Assembly: GCF_000972495.1 (NCBI RefSeq)
Contig: NZ_LATM01000010.1
Span: 62,001-126,000 of the forward strand
Length of the DNA: 64,000 nucleotides
Origin: Hymenobacter terrenus
GTDB lineage: Bacteria; Bacteroidota; Bacteroidia; Cytophagales; Hymenobacteraceae
Direction: 5' to 3'
In this document: one piece after another, positions 41,789 to 52,204 of the stretch
Position numbering within the stretch: position 1 is the first letter of the stretch
Layout: every line of letters starts with the position of its first letter
Translations under genes and position numbers: made by a program
Notes under the pieces: generated by a model
What the model was told of the DNA's origin: nothing
Seen by the model: the letters and a program-made list of their open reading frames with translations, nothing else
Databases searched by the model: none

Positions 41789-44374
41789 ATGAAACAAATG
41801 TTTACCCCAGCTCTGCTGCTAGCGGGGAGTCTGCTGCTCTCTTTGATGGGCTACGCCCGGCAGCTGCCTTTTCCTCATGCAACCCCTCAGGAAAAACGCG
41901 CCTCCACGTCGCAAGGGACCGTCCGACCGGCCCCGTACCGGGGGCATCAGGCAGCTAGCTCCTCCCCAGCCACCGGGAGCCTCTTGGCTCGGCTGGGCAA
42001 GGCCGCCCGGCAGCCTTCCCACCCGGCTTTGCTCTCTACAGGTATGACCGCTACGCCGTTACGGGCTGATAGTAGTGTGGAGCAAGTCACCCAGGAATGG
42101 GTCGCGCGCCACTACCAGCCAGTTCCTGCGCGCACCGCCAGCTTGCAACTGGCCCGTGATGTCACCGTCGACCTCGCAGGTAATGTGTTCGTGACGGGCC
42201 TATCAGCTACATTTAGTGGAGACCTGCTCACCATTAAGTACTCGCCCACAGGTCAGCAGGTCTGGGCCCGGTACGCTGGCTTACGGGTGGTTTCAACCTA
42301 TGGAATGGCTGTCGGCGTCGATGCGGCTGGGAATGCCTATGTGGCGGCAGAAGGGGTGGGCGGCACGGTAATTCTGAAGTACTCGCCCGGCGGCGTACAA
42401 CAGTGGACGGTCCAAACCAATGCGCGATTGTATTCCCTCAAAGTAGATGCGGCGGGCAACGTTTACGTGACGGGCGACTCCCAAAACGATTACCTTACGG
42501 TGAAGTATTCTACGACCGGACAACAGCTCTGGGCCGCCCGCTACAGCAGCCCCGACAGCAATGGGGATTACGCCCAAAGGCTGGACCTGGACGCGGCGGG
42601 TAATGTATACGTGACAGGGATTTCGTATCGGGCCGGAATGGCCAACTCCAGCGAGTTTGCCACCATTAAGTATTCGCCAACCGGCCAGCAACTCTGGGTA
42701 GCCCGTTACAATACCCCGGGTAATACCTATAACGAAGGGCGCATTATCGCCGTGGACCCGGCGGGCAACGCCTACGTGAGCGGGTATATCCAGTATGAGG
42801 ACGGTACCACTGCGAGCGGATATGTCACGGTCAAGTATTCCCCCAGTGGGCAGCAGCTCTGGACTGCCAGCGGCGGGGTCTATCCGACGGCCACGGCCTT
42901 GGACGCCGCAGGGAATGTGTTCGTGAGCGGTTATAGCTTCCTCACTGGCAACTCTATTACAACAAAGTATTCCTCTGGCGGCCAGCAGCTCTGGACAAAT
43001 CAGAGCCCGAGTATCGGCTCAGACTCCTTCAGTGACCTGGAGGTCGACGCGGCAGGCAACGCGTACGTGACCGGCACTGTCGCCAAAGACTATGCGACGG
43101 TTAAGTACTCGCCCGCCGGCCAGCAGCTCTGGGAGGCCCGTTATAATGGCCCGGTCGGCAACGGGGCTGACAATGGCATTGCCCTGGCCCTGGACCCAGC
43201 GGGCAACCTCTACGTGACCGGGGATTCGGAAGACGCTGATTTTAGCACCGACTTTGTGACCATCAAATATTCCCAGTCGTCACCATCGGCCTGTACTAAT
43301 AGCACTGTCAATCAGCCCGTGGCTTCTGCCGACCGCCTGACCGTGGGCGCGGGCCCGCTCACCATTGCGCCCGCCCAACTCCTGGCCAATGACTCCGACC
43401 CCCTAGGCCGGGCGCTCCAGGTGGCGAGCGTGGGCTCGCCCAGCTCGGGCACACTGGTGCGCAACGCCAACGGCACTTTCACCTACACTCCCCGGCCGGG
43501 TTTTGTGGGCACGGCCACCTTCACCTATCTGCTTCAGGAGGCGGGCCCAGTGCTGGCCTCCCCGGGCACCGGGCATTACTACGAGTTCGTCAGCGGCCCG
43601 GGCATCTGCTGGGCCGATGCGCGGGCCGCCGCGGCCGCCCGGCGCTACCAGGGCATGGCGGGCTACCTGACCACCATCACATCTGTCGGCGAAAAAGACT
43701 TCCTTGTGGGGCGGGCGCCCGGCGCCTACTGGTTTGGCGCCTCCGATACCGGGGTCGAAGGCGAGTGGCGCTGGCAGACTGGCCCGGAGGCGGGGCAACT
43801 GTTCTGGCGCGGCGGAGCCAACGGTATCGGCGCGGCCTATAGCCACTGGCTCCCTAACCAGCCCGACGATTATAAAAATCAATGGCGCCCCCAGGGCGAA
43901 GACTACGGCCAGCTCTACGGCCACTCGGGCCTGTGGAACGACGTGGATAATTGCAACACCGGGGGCAACACGGCTGGCTACGTAGTTGAGTATGGCGGAC
44001 TGGAACCCTGCGTGCCCATTCTCTATTCCACTGGCAGGGTCACTCTGGAAGTGGGCTCTTCCCCCCAGACTCAGCGGGCTACCGCACGCTCTACTTCGCT
44101 CGTTACCACTGGCCCCACCCTGTTGCAGGCGTCGCCTAATCCCAGCGTTGGTCAGTTCCGGGTGCAGGTCTTAGCAGGCAGCGAGGGCCCGGCGCAACTT
44201 GATTTGTTCGACTTGCAGGGGCGCCGGGTGCGCTCGCTCTTCACCGGCCAATTGCACACTGGCGAGCAGCGCGAAGTACCCGTGGAAGCACAGGAACTAA
44301 GCGCGGGTATCTACCTCGTACGGCTGCAAAGTGGTCAGCAGGTGCAGCACCTGCGCGTTTCGATTCAGAAATAG
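41789..44374 (+). CDS. T9SS-secreted protein with SBBP repeats and a C-type lectin domain
   Basis: 861 residues from the ATG at 41789 (signal peptide near LLLAGSLLLSLMGYA); an upstream in-frame start adds 39 non-signal residues. Residues about 120-510 are ~8 SBBP-type beta-propeller repeats (TVKYSPTGQQLW, DAAGNVYVTG). A cadherin-like domain (QPVASADRLTVG to TFTYLLQEAG, about 515-590) is followed by a C-type lectin-like domain (YYEFVSGPGICWADARAAA, WNDVDNCN). The last 80 residues are the T9SS sorting domain (LDLFDLQGRRVRSL, LSAGIYLVRL). Probably an adhesive surface protein. Confidence 0.85.
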   Translation: MKQMFTPALLLAGSLLLSLMGYARQLPFPHATPQEKRASTSQGTVRPAPYRGHQAASSSPATGSLLARLGKAARQPSHPALLSTGMTATPLRADSSVEQVTQEWVARHYQPVPARTASLQLARDVTVDLAGNVFVTGLSATFSGDLLTIKYSPTGQQVWARYAGLRVVSTYGMAVGVDAAGNAYVAAEGVGGTVILKYSPGGVQQWTVQTNARLYSLKVDAAGNVYVTGDSQNDYLTVKYSTTGQQLWAARYSSPDSNGDYAQRLDLDAAGNVYVTGISYRAGMANSSEFATIKYSPTGQQLWVARYNTPGNTYNEGRIIAVDPAGNAYVSGYIQYEDGTTASGYVTVKYSPSGQQLWTASGGVYPTATALDAAGNVFVSGYSFLTGNSITTKYSSGGQQLWTNQSPSIGSDSFSDLEVDAAGNAYVTGTVAKDYATVKYSPAGQQLWEARYNGPVGNGADNGIALALDPAGNLYVTGDSEDADFSTDFVTIKYSQSSPSACTNSTVNQPVASADRLTVGAGPLTIAPAQLLANDSDPLGRALQVASVGSPSSGTLVRNANGTFTYTPRPGFVGTATFTYLLQEAGPVLASPGTGHYYEFVSGPGICWADARAAAAARRYQGMAGYLTTITSVGEKDFLVGRAPGAYWFGASDTGVEGEWRWQTGPEAGQLFWRGGANGIGAAYSHWLPNQPDDYKNQWRPQGEDYGQLYGHSGLWNDVDNCNTGGNTAGYVVEYGGLEPCVPILYSTGRVTLEVGSSPQTQRATARSTSLVTTGPTLLQASPNPSVGQFRVQVLAGSEGPAQLDLFDLQGRRVRSLFTGQLHTGEQREVPVEAQELSAGIYLVRLQSGQQVQHLRVSIQK

Positions 44375-44853
44375 GGAGCTCTTATTTCCTTCTTTCGCTA
44401 TTTCGACCGTGGCGGTTACAGAACTCGGTCTCAAGGGCTGATTGCTCTGGTTATACGAAAGCGGCGGTGCTGACTTCAGTTGAACGACCCACTGGCCGAT
44501 TAGTAGAAACAGAAATTCATTTTGCCAACGGCTGAAAGAATCGCGCTCTACAGAGTATCTAAAAAACAGTTCGGTTCTCGTCTTCAACTGCATACACGGG
44601 TATGCGTAAGCCTAAGCCATTGAAACACGCCGGGTGCCTGCGTTGGCTCCTGATGCGGGTGCATATGTGCGCGGTAAGGCCATAGAGATGGTCGTACCGC
44701 TCTATCAGACCTCACCACACGTACGTATGCACCCGCCACACCGGCGCCAGTATGCTTATGCTTGACTCGGGCGGCATCGGGGAAGAAGCATAAGCGCTCG
44801 ATTTAACGGTGAGGCTACGAGCAGTGACACTATTGCCAAGCCCTACTCACCAG
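44375..44853. other. Intergenic region with an imperfect long inverted repeat
   Basis: No gene recognised. GCGGGTGCATATGTGCG at 44655-44671 pairs with CGTACGTATGCACCCGC at 44720-44736 (15 of 17), and ATAGAG/CTCTAT lies inside. It can fold into an 82-nt hairpin. Confidence 0.45.
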
Positions 44854-45330
44854 CTACAGGCACTCTCGAAATACAATTGGAGGCGTACGGGCAATGACGA
44901 TGCTACGCCCCTTGCCCATGTTACGGTGCAGGTAGAAATAGCACGTAATTGGGCGTCGCAGCCGCGCATCCTGCATGATGGCTGCCATCGGGTAGGTCAG
45001 CGTTAGCGTGTCGCTGCGCAGGGTGACTGCCGTGCCGTCAGGAGTAGGCGTGCTTGTGCGTCCTCTTGTCACCGAGAAGGTCATGCGCGGGTCGGTTCCC
45101 TGAAACTTGATGGAAACTGCAAAGCCGTCGGCAGACTGCTCGGCCTCGGCGATGCGGTATGCTATCCTAGCCGTGATAATATCATCGCTGGAGAGTGATT
45201 TGCAGGGTGGTTGGTTTAGCTTAACCAGGACAATGCGGTTGCCCTCCGGAGTGGGTGCTTGCGCATAAATGGGAGTCAACCCAATCATTGCGAAGAGCAT
45301 CATCCCCGCAGGTAGAAGGGCTCTATTCAT
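44854..45330 (-). CDS. Secreted protein of unknown function
   Basis: 158 residues with a signal peptide (LLPAGMMLFAMIGLTPIYAQ). The mature part is beta-rich and contains two cysteines (CKSLSS, TCYFYL). No domain recognised. It is convergent with the preceding T9SS gene. Confidence 0.6.
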   Translation of the reverse strand: MNRALLPAGMMLFAMIGLTPIYAQAPTPEGNRIVLVKLNQPPCKSLSSDDIITARIAYRIAEAEQSADGFAVSIKFQGTDPRMTFSVTRGRTSTPTPDGTAVTLRSDTLTLTYPMAAIMQDARLRRPITCYFYLHRNMGKGRSIVIARTPPIVFRECL

Positions 45331-45928
45331 GGGCCTAAGTTACGCGCAGGTCATTACAATGCGGGCTTAACGTAGCTGGCACGACTCGGCGCCAAATTAT
45401 CTGGCGTGCCATTGCATTGGTGAGAAATAGGTATGCACTACTCAAAAAACACTTATTGTCTGTAGTTTACACTATTATCTCATCAATTTCCCTTGCTGGG
45501 TGATATTATAACCCCGTTATATGTAATAGGCAGTGATTTAGTACTACTCATAGAGCACAAGCTGGCGTATATATCCTCTCAAAGTTTCCATTATTTGAAA
45601 ACGATTCTTAGGAGAGTCTTAATCGAATATTAGGCTGAAATATTTTCCGGCTAGCTCCTGAACATTTTCTGAGAATTTAATTTTTTAATAACCATTTTCC
45701 CCTTCATTTATGGGCGTGCTTGCAGTTGCCAGTAGTGAGATAGTGCGATGCGCAAATTATTTTATGAATTTGAGACTAAGCTTGTCAATTCTGAGTTCAC
45801 GGTGGCGGTAATAAACACTGTGCCTGATGACCGAATTAATATGTTTCGACCCGAAAAAGCGCCGCCGCATGTAAAGGTGCCGTATTAGCTACCAGTCTTT
45901 TCACATTTAATGTCATTGCCCTCCGACT
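45331..45928. other. Long AT-rich intergenic region
   Basis: No convincing gene. A 46-codon open frame (45748-45888, ATG to TAG, starting MRKLFYEFETKL) is the only candidate and has no recognised relative. The region is markedly A+T-rich compared with its flanks. Confidence 0.4.
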
Positions 45929-48394
45929 TTGATTATGAAAACCACGCATCATTTCACCTTGCTCCTTTTGCCGTTTCTGCTTTTGGTGCAGTTGGGATAC
46001 GCTCAGTCCGGAGGGTCGTTGTGGCAGGCCGTGCCGGCTCCCGTAGCTCGCGGTGCAGAAGATAAATTAAAGCCGGCTAGTTGGTTTAGATTGAATGAGG
46101 CCCAGCTTATGGCTCGTCTGGCCTCGGTCCCACCCGAAACCCGACCGACTGAAGCCGTTACCCTGGACCTGCCCTTCCCGGACGGTACGCTCCACCGCTT
46201 TGCCATCACCCAAGTGCCGGTGATGGCCCCGGCGCTGGCCGCGCGCTACCCCCAAATTCGGGCCTATGCCGGGCGGGGAATCGATGTGGCCACGTCGGTG
46301 CGCCTGGAAATATCACCGGTGGGCCTTCATGCGCAGGTATTTATTCCCAGTGGCTCGCTTAGCCTAGCCGCCGACCCCGCTGCCCCCAACCTCTACCAAA
46401 GCCGTGCGGATGCGACGGTTGATTTTGCCTGTCAGGCGCTGCCAGCGCCAGGCCGGGCCAAGCGACTGACAGGTCTCCCAGCTAGTCCGCCAGACCCTTA
46501 CGGCAGGGAGTTGCGCACCCTGCGCTTGGCGCTGGCCGCCACCGGCGAGTTTTATCAGAACCCAGGCTTTGGCAACGGAAGTTTGGTTGGTACCATGGCC
46601 CAGATGGTGACGCTGGTGAATACTGTAAATGCTGTATATGAGCGGGAGCTGTCGTTGCGGCTTCAGCTTATTGCCAATAATGACCTGCTTATTTACCCTG
46701 ATGCGGCCACTGACCCTTACGATAACAGCAACCCTAAGAGTTTAATGGACACCAATATGACTTCTATAGATGGGATTGTTGGAGCAGCTAATTATGACCT
46801 GGGGCACGTGTTGGGATACCGGAGCGGAGGCTACTCAGGCATTGCCTATACGGGGGTGGTGTGCGTGCCAGGCTGGGCAGGGGGCGGCGCTTCTACTGGT
46901 AATTCGCCGGGGCTGATGGCTACGGTCGTAACCCACGAACTCGGCCATCAGCTTGGCGCTGAGCATACTTTTAACAGTGACCAGGGCAACTGTGCTGGTG
47001 GCACCCGGCAGCCATACTCGGCCTATGAGCCAGGCGCTGGCAACACGATTATGTCGTATGACTCGCGATGTGCGCCCGATGACGTGGGGCCTGGCATTAA
47101 CTACTTTCACGCCGGCAGCCTGAGCGCCATTATTCCTGACTTAACCTGCGGTACGCTCACGCCCACCGATAATCAGCCTCCGAGCGTGAGCGTGCCGTCC
47201 ATCAGGTATACCATTCCCATCGGTACGCCCTTTGCCCTAGCCGGGAGCGGTACCGACCCCGATGGCGACGCCCTTACCTACTCCTGGGAGGAGCTGGACC
47301 GGGGCAACCCCAGCGGCTTGGCGGGGGCGGCTACCGACGTATCGGGGCCGCCGTTGTTCCGCAGCTTTGCGCCGGTGGCCAGCCCCGTTCGCACGTTTCC
47401 AGTGCTACAAAGTATTCTGGATAATACGGTTTCGTTGGGCGAAATCCTGCCGAAAGTGGCTCGTCCGCTCAATTTTCGCTTTACGGCGCGCGACAATCGG
47501 AGCGGGGGTGGGGGCGTGGCCGGTGTCAACCTGAGGATGGCCGTGGCCGCAGCCGGCCCCTTTAAAGTTACTGCTCCTAGCCGGGCTTTCACGGCCGCGT
47601 CGAACAGCCTCTATACCGTGACCTGGAGTGTGTTGGGTACCGACTTACCTCCCGTGAACTGCACCGACGTGCAAATCCTGTTTTCAACCGACGGCGGCCT
47701 CACATTTCCCATCGTATTGCTGGCCAGTACTCCCAACGATGGCACGGCGCAGGTGCAGCTGCCCAACGTGGCTACTACCAAGGGCCGCCTGAAAATCCAG
47801 GCTCTGAACAACGTTTTCTTCGCCATCAACAACGCCAACCTCACCCTCACCGGTACGCCTCTGCCCGTGGAATTGACCGCTTTCAGTGCTGATGCCCGGC
47901 ACACGACGGCTCACCTCACCTGGACTACGGCCTCGGAGAAAAACAGCGCCGGCTTTGCGGTCGAAGCTTCTTCGGATGGTTCCAACTTCCATCGCCTGGG
48001 CTGGGTGGCCGGGCAGGGGGAACGCAGCATCCCCACGAGCTATGCGTTTGATGACGCCGCTCTTGCTACCTACCCCGGCCCCACTGTGTATTACCGGCTG
48101 CGCCAAATAGACCAGGATGGCAGTGAGGCCTTCTCGCCAGTGCGAGCCGTGCCCGTGCCCATCGGCTTGGCTAGTCACTTGGAGGTGTGGCCCAACCCGG
48201 CGCGCGGTACCGTAGCTGTGGCCGGTTTGCCCCCCGGTGAGTCGGTGCAGCTACTGGATTTCACCGGCCGGGTACTACGTACGGCCGCGCTACCGGCCAC
48301 CGGGCCGCTTCAGTTAGAGCTACCGGCTAGCTTGGTGCCGGGCTTGTACCTAGTGCGCGGCGGGGGGCAGGCCCGGCAGCTGGCCGTAGAGTAA
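45929..48394 (+). CDS. T9SS-secreted reprolysin-like zinc metalloprotease
   Basis: 821 residues; an ATG 6 nt further in (45935) is an equally likely start. The signal peptide ends near GYAQS. The metzincin motif H336-E-L-G-H340-Q-L-G-A-E-H346 lies after a propeptide. The expected Met-turn may be NTIMSYDSRC. A C-terminal beta domain (LTWTTASEKNSAGF, about 655-730) and T9SS sorting domain (EVWPNPARGTVAVAG, LVPGLYLVRG) follow. It would act on extracellular protein. Confidence 0.85.
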   Translation: MIMKTTHHFTLLLLPFLLLVQLGYAQSGGSLWQAVPAPVARGAEDKLKPASWFRLNEAQLMARLASVPPETRPTEAVTLDLPFPDGTLHRFAITQVPVMAPALAARYPQIRAYAGRGIDVATSVRLEISPVGLHAQVFIPSGSLSLAADPAAPNLYQSRADATVDFACQALPAPGRAKRLTGLPASPPDPYGRELRTLRLALAATGEFYQNPGFGNGSLVGTMAQMVTLVNTVNAVYERELSLRLQLIANNDLLIYPDAATDPYDNSNPKSLMDTNMTSIDGIVGAANYDLGHVLGYRSGGYSGIAYTGVVCVPGWAGGGASTGNSPGLMATVVTHELGHQLGAEHTFNSDQGNCAGGTRQPYSAYEPGAGNTIMSYDSRCAPDDVGPGINYFHAGSLSAIIPDLTCGTLTPTDNQPPSVSVPSIRYTIPIGTPFALAGSGTDPDGDALTYSWEELDRGNPSGLAGAATDVSGPPLFRSFAPVASPVRTFPVLQSILDNTVSLGEILPKVARPLNFRFTARDNRSGGGGVAGVNLRMAVAAAGPFKVTAPSRAFTAASNSLYTVTWSVLGTDLPPVNCTDVQILFSTDGGLTFPIVLLASTPNDGTAQVQLPNVATTKGRLKIQALNNVFFAINNANLTLTGTPLPVELTAFSADARHTTAHLTWTTASEKNSAGFAVEASSDGSNFHRLGWVAGQGERSIPTSYAFDDAALATYPGPTVYYRLRQIDQDGSEAFSPVRAVPVPIGLASHLEVWPNPARGTVAVAGLPPGESVQLLDFTGRVLRTAALPATGPLQLELPASLVPGLYLVRGGGQARQLAVE

Positions 48395-48890
48395 AGGCTA
48401 ACTCCGGCCGTGATGATAAATTGCTATTAAAGGGGGACTCTAATTCAAGTAGTGCGGATAAAACGGTAATAAGTCCTCATTTGCAGCGTATTTATGCGTA
48501 ATTCCTGGTTCCGTATTTTATGCGATTAGCAAATCTGATAAGCAAAAAAAGTGGTCTTATTTGTCTGAGGTTCAGAGGTAAATAATTAATAAAAACTAAT
48601 AAATATTCAATTGGTAACAGAGCTTATAAACTTGAACATGCTCGCTGATAAAGCGTATGTAATGGTCCTTCGTAATTAATGAATAAGCCTGATTATTTCC
48701 TGTATTTGATATGGGCCTGCTACATTTATTGCAATTTGGTGAATGGGTAATACCCTTTGACGACAGCGTAACTAGAATCCTTCTTCAGAATATTGAGCGC
48801 TGCTTATTGCTGCCAAAAATGCCTGCCTACTGCGGGCATTTTTGCTGTTAATCTATCAAATTAAGGAAGCAGCCTTTTGATTTATTATCG
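48395..48890. other. Intergenic region, AT-rich, with terminator near its end
   Basis: No gene recognised. Contains the hairpin terminator at 48815-48843. Confidence 0.4.
48815..48843. terminator. Bidirectional terminator
   Basis: AAAAATGCC and GGCATTTTT form a hairpin with A/T runs on both sides. It may end transcription from the protease side or be a boundary upstream of the RES gene. Confidence 0.65.
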
Positions 48891-49784
48891 ATGAAAAGCG
48901 ATGTTTCCGATTCTCCGTCTGCGCACGCTCTGGTAAAAAGCCGCTTAGCTTCGCTCCGGGGCTTGGATTTGCGGCAGCACTCCATCGAAGACCTAACCCA
49001 ACGGGTGCGCGAGCTGCTGGAAGGCCAGCCGCTGCGCTGCTTGGAATTTACGCCCGGCCTGCTGCTGTACCGGGGCATTCTGTGCAACGAGCCGCCGGCC
49101 CGGCTGGTCGACGTATCGTACCCGCCGGCCGAGCGGGTGCGGCACGACCAGCGGGCCAACCGGGCCGGGGCGCCCATGTTCTATTGCAGCGCCACCTGGC
49201 ATCCGCCCTTCTTTGAGGCACACGTGCAGCCCGGCGACCGGATTGTTATTACCCGTTGGCAGGCTCAGCGGCCGCTGCGCATTCTGAGCTTTGGCTACGC
49301 CGATACCTGCGCCGACGACCCCCACTCTGACCGCGAAAAGGCCTTGCAGCGTGCCCTGGCGCAGCTGCCGACTCCTACCCGCCACGTGGCGGCCTTCCTC
49401 ACCAGCACCTTCACTAAAACAGTGGACGACGACAACCAGCACCACTACCGGCTGTCCATTGCTGTGGCGGAGGCTTGCCAGTTGGGCCAGGCCTTCGATG
49501 GGCTGCTTTATCCTTCCGCGGCCATGACTTCGCCGGCCCACAACCTGGCCCTGCATCCTAACTGCCTCGACACCGGCAAGCTGGCCCTGCAATACGTGGA
49601 GCATCTGCGGGTCAACCACGTTTCGCCCGATACGGACACTCTCGATGTGACGTCCCTCGACATCGCGCACGGTGCCGACCCCGATGGCAATCTGAACTGG
49701 CGGGGGCAGCCTGGCAACTGGGTGCTGCGCGAAGGCTGCACCGCCACCGACTGCCAGCTGACCGCCGGTAAATGGCAATGCTAG
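48891..49784 (+). CDS. RES-domain protein (orphan)
   Basis: 297 residues. The RES features are in order: LLLYRGIL with the Arg near residue 61, RANRAGAPMFYCSAT near 97-104, FFEAHV, GDRIVITRW near 115-123 and LLYPSAAM near 207-213. RES toxins degrade NAD+ and usually pair with an Xre antitoxin (Xre-MbcA-ParS). No such gene is next to this one. Upstream and downstream genes are unrelated, so a stand-alone role is possible. Confidence 0.72.
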   Translation: MKSDVSDSPSAHALVKSRLASLRGLDLRQHSIEDLTQRVRELLEGQPLRCLEFTPGLLLYRGILCNEPPARLVDVSYPPAERVRHDQRANRAGAPMFYCSATWHPPFFEAHVQPGDRIVITRWQAQRPLRILSFGYADTCADDPHSDREKALQRALAQLPTPTRHVAAFLTSTFTKTVDDDNQHHYRLSIAVAEACQLGQAFDGLLYPSAAMTSPAHNLALHPNCLDTGKLALQYVEHLRVNHVSPDTDTLDVTSLDIAHGADPDGNLNWRGQPGNWVLREGCTATDCQLTAGKWQC

Positions 49785-49977
49785 AAGTGCGGGCGCTGGG
49801 AGCCGCGTATGAGGAGAAGGGTGCCTTGGTTGTTGGGATATCGTTCAGGCGCGGACTTTGTAGGTCCGCGCTACGGTTCATTTTCCGTCTTTCCAGCGAG
49901 CTGAACTCGTGTTTCTATCGGTACGGACCCTCATACAACAAGCAAGATATTTCCCCATCCTTTTGCTCCACCCAACT

Positions 49978-50997
49978 ATGAATCTTGCGCTCAAACTACT
50001 CTCTCAGTAAACCATTGTTATCACCGGCGCTTCCAGCGGCATTGGTTTGGTTACGGCCCGCATGGCGGCCCAGCGCGGTGCCAAACTCGTACTGGCTGCC
50101 CGCAATGAAGATGCCTTGCAACAACTCGCAGCAGAAATCCGCCGCCAGGGCGGCCAGGCTGTTGCCTTGATTGCCGACGTGGGGGAAGAAGACGTGATAC
50201 GCATTGCCGAAGCGGCCATTACCGAGTTTGGCGGCTTCGACACCTGGGTGAGCAACGCGGGTGTGTCCATCTTCGGTAGCTGCGAGGAAGTGTCCATTCC
50301 AGACATGCGGCGCATGTTCGACACCAACTTTTGGGGCGTCGTGTACAGCTCATGGTTGGCGGTGAAGCATTTTAAAGAGGGCGGCAGTGCCGGGGCACTC
50401 ATCAACGTCGGCAGCTTTTTTGGCGACCGTGCCACACCGGTACAGTCCACTTACTCGGCCTCCAAGCATGCCCTGCACGGCTGGACCGATGCCCTGCGCA
50501 TGGAGCTGGAAAAGGAAGATGCCCCGGTCTCGGTCACGCTCATCCACCCGGGCCGCATCGATACGCCTTACAATGAGCACGCCCGCAACTACTTGCCCAA
50601 GCAGCCCTCGCACGTGGGCGTGGTGTACGTCCCCGAAACCGTGGCCGAAGCCATTTTCTTTGCGGCCGAGCACCCGAAGCGCGACCTGTTCATAGGCTTT
50701 CAGGCTAAGTTTTTTACCATGCTCGGCAGCGTGGCCGAGCGTCTTACCGACAAAATCATGGAAGCCTGGATGTACCCCTCGCAGCATGACGACCGGCCCT
50801 CGCGCAGCCGGGACGACAATGCCCTGTACCGGCCTGACTACGGCCTGCCCGAGCGGGGCACCCACCACGGCTGGTGCCGCTCGGGCAGCCTCTACGTGAA
50901 GGCGCAGTAACACCCGGCACTGGCCCTGGCAGCGGTAGCTGGTTTGGGCATGGCCATCAGCGCCCTCACGCGGGGGCGCAAGCGCCAAAAAGCCTAG
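49978..50997 (+). pseudogene. Short-chain dehydrogenase (SDR) gene with two in-frame TAA codons
   Basis: Reading from the ATG at 49978: MNLALKLLSQ, TAA (50008-50010), then TIVITGASSGIGLVTARMAA. This includes the complete Rossmann TGASSGIG, which lies after the stop. The SDR continues with NAG (SNAGVS), the catalytic YSASK (YSASKHALHG) and HPGRIDTP. A second TAA (50908-50910, after KAQ) is followed in frame by HPALALAAVAGLGMAISAL, the expected C-terminal membrane helix of the family, and then TAG. Both stops follow a CAG codon. The gene appears disabled, though the largest open part (50047-50910) remains intact except for the start. Confidence 0.7.
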
Positions 50998-51008
50998 CCC
51001 GCTTTGCC

Positions 51009-52046
51009 TTACGCCGCCGGATGCCGCACGGATGAATCCCGAATCAACACCTTGGGCTGCAGTACAATGCGGCGGGTGCGGCGCGCATCGGTGCGCACTT
51101 CCAGCATGTCGAGAAACATGTCCACAGCCGACTGGCCCATTTGTTCGCAGCGCTGGTCGACGGAGGTCAGACTCGGCTCGATGTAGGAGGTAAACAGCTC
51201 ATTGCTAAAGCCGGCCAGGGCCAGATCCAGGGGCACGCGCAGACCCTGCTCTTTCAGTACCTGCATGGCGCCGAGGGCCGAAAAGTCGCTGGCCGAAAAC
51301 ACGGCATCGGGGCGCGTGGCGGCGGGCAGCCCCAGAAACTGCTGCATGCCCGCCACGCCGTCGTCGAGCGTCATATCGCAGGTGAAAATCAACTCTTCCT
51401 CCACCGGCAAGCCATGGGTGTAGAGGGCCGATAAGTAGCCCTGACGGCGGTTTTTGTAGATATTGAGATGTTGCGGGCCAGCAAAATGCGCAATGCGCCG
51501 GTGGCCTTGCTCGATGAGGTGCTGCACGACCTGGTAGGCCGCCTGGTGGTCGTCGATTACGACGGCATTTACATCGGTGCCCTCCAGAATGCGGTCGAAA
51601 AACACCAGCGGCACACCGTGCTTCCGCACTTTTTCGAAGTGTTTGAAATCGTGCGTCGTGCGGGAGAGGGACACCAGAATGCCCTCGACCTGGGCATTGA
51701 GCAGGGTTTCAATGTTCTGCTTTTCGTGGTGCACGTCTTCGTTCGACTGGCAAATCATGACGTGGAAGCCGGCTTTGGTGGCCGCGGTTTCGATGCCGTG
51801 CATCACCCCCGCGAAAAACGCGCCCTCGATGTGTGGCACCATTACGCCCAACAGGTTGCTGCGGCCCTTGCGCAGACCAGCGGCGAGGCGGTTTGGCTGG
51901 TAGTGCCGCTCTTGCGCCAGCGCCACCACGCGGGTTCGGGTGGCGACGCTGATGTTGGGGTCGTTGTTTAGCGCCCGCGAAACGGTGGAAATGGAGACGT
52001 TCAACTCCTTAGCCAAATCCGCGATGGATGCTCGTTTTGCTGCCAC
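51009..52046 (-). CDS. LacI-family transcriptional regulator of the polysaccharide locus
   Basis: 345 residues. The N-terminal helix-turn-helix (about 7-26, IADLAKELNVSISTVSRALN) is followed by a hinge (YQPNRLAAGLRKG) and a periplasmic-binding-protein-like sensor (LGVMVPHIEGAFFAGVMHGIE, VFSASDFSALGAMQVLKEQG). It should repress the neighbouring SusC/SusD and glycoside hydrolase genes through the palindromic CAAACGTTTG sites seen at 60135, 60452 and 61795. The effector is likely a sugar. No site is visible in front of its own gene. Confidence 0.85.
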   Translation of the reverse strand: MAAKRASIADLAKELNVSISTVSRALNNDPNISVATRTRVVALAQERHYQPNRLAAGLRKGRSNLLGVMVPHIEGAFFAGVMHGIETAATKAGFHVMICQSNEDVHHEKQNIETLLNAQVEGILVSLSRTTHDFKHFEKVRKHGVPLVFFDRILEGTDVNAVVIDDHQAAYQVVQHLIEQGHRRIAHFAGPQHLNIYKNRRQGYLSALYTHGLPVEEELIFTCDMTLDDGVAGMQQFLGLPAATRPDAVFSASDFSALGAMQVLKEQGLRVPLDLALAGFSNELFTSYIEPSLTSVDQRCEQMGQSAVDMFLDMLEVRTDARRTRRIVLQPKVLIRDSSVRHPAA

Positions 52047-52204
52047 TGCGTGCGGGTATTAGTAAAAATTTATCAATAGAAAGAAGTCGAGCAGCGCTTT
52101 TACACAAGCAAAGCCTTGAGCTTGGCTGGCTTGGCAAAACTACAATATTGAGGAGCTTAAAATAAATAGAAAACTTTGCTGGCATTCTCAGCTTAGTGGT
52201 CAGC

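Noticed and set aside
48993-49778. Minus-strand frame opposite the RES gene
   Set aside because: The plus strand has the RES motifs in order.
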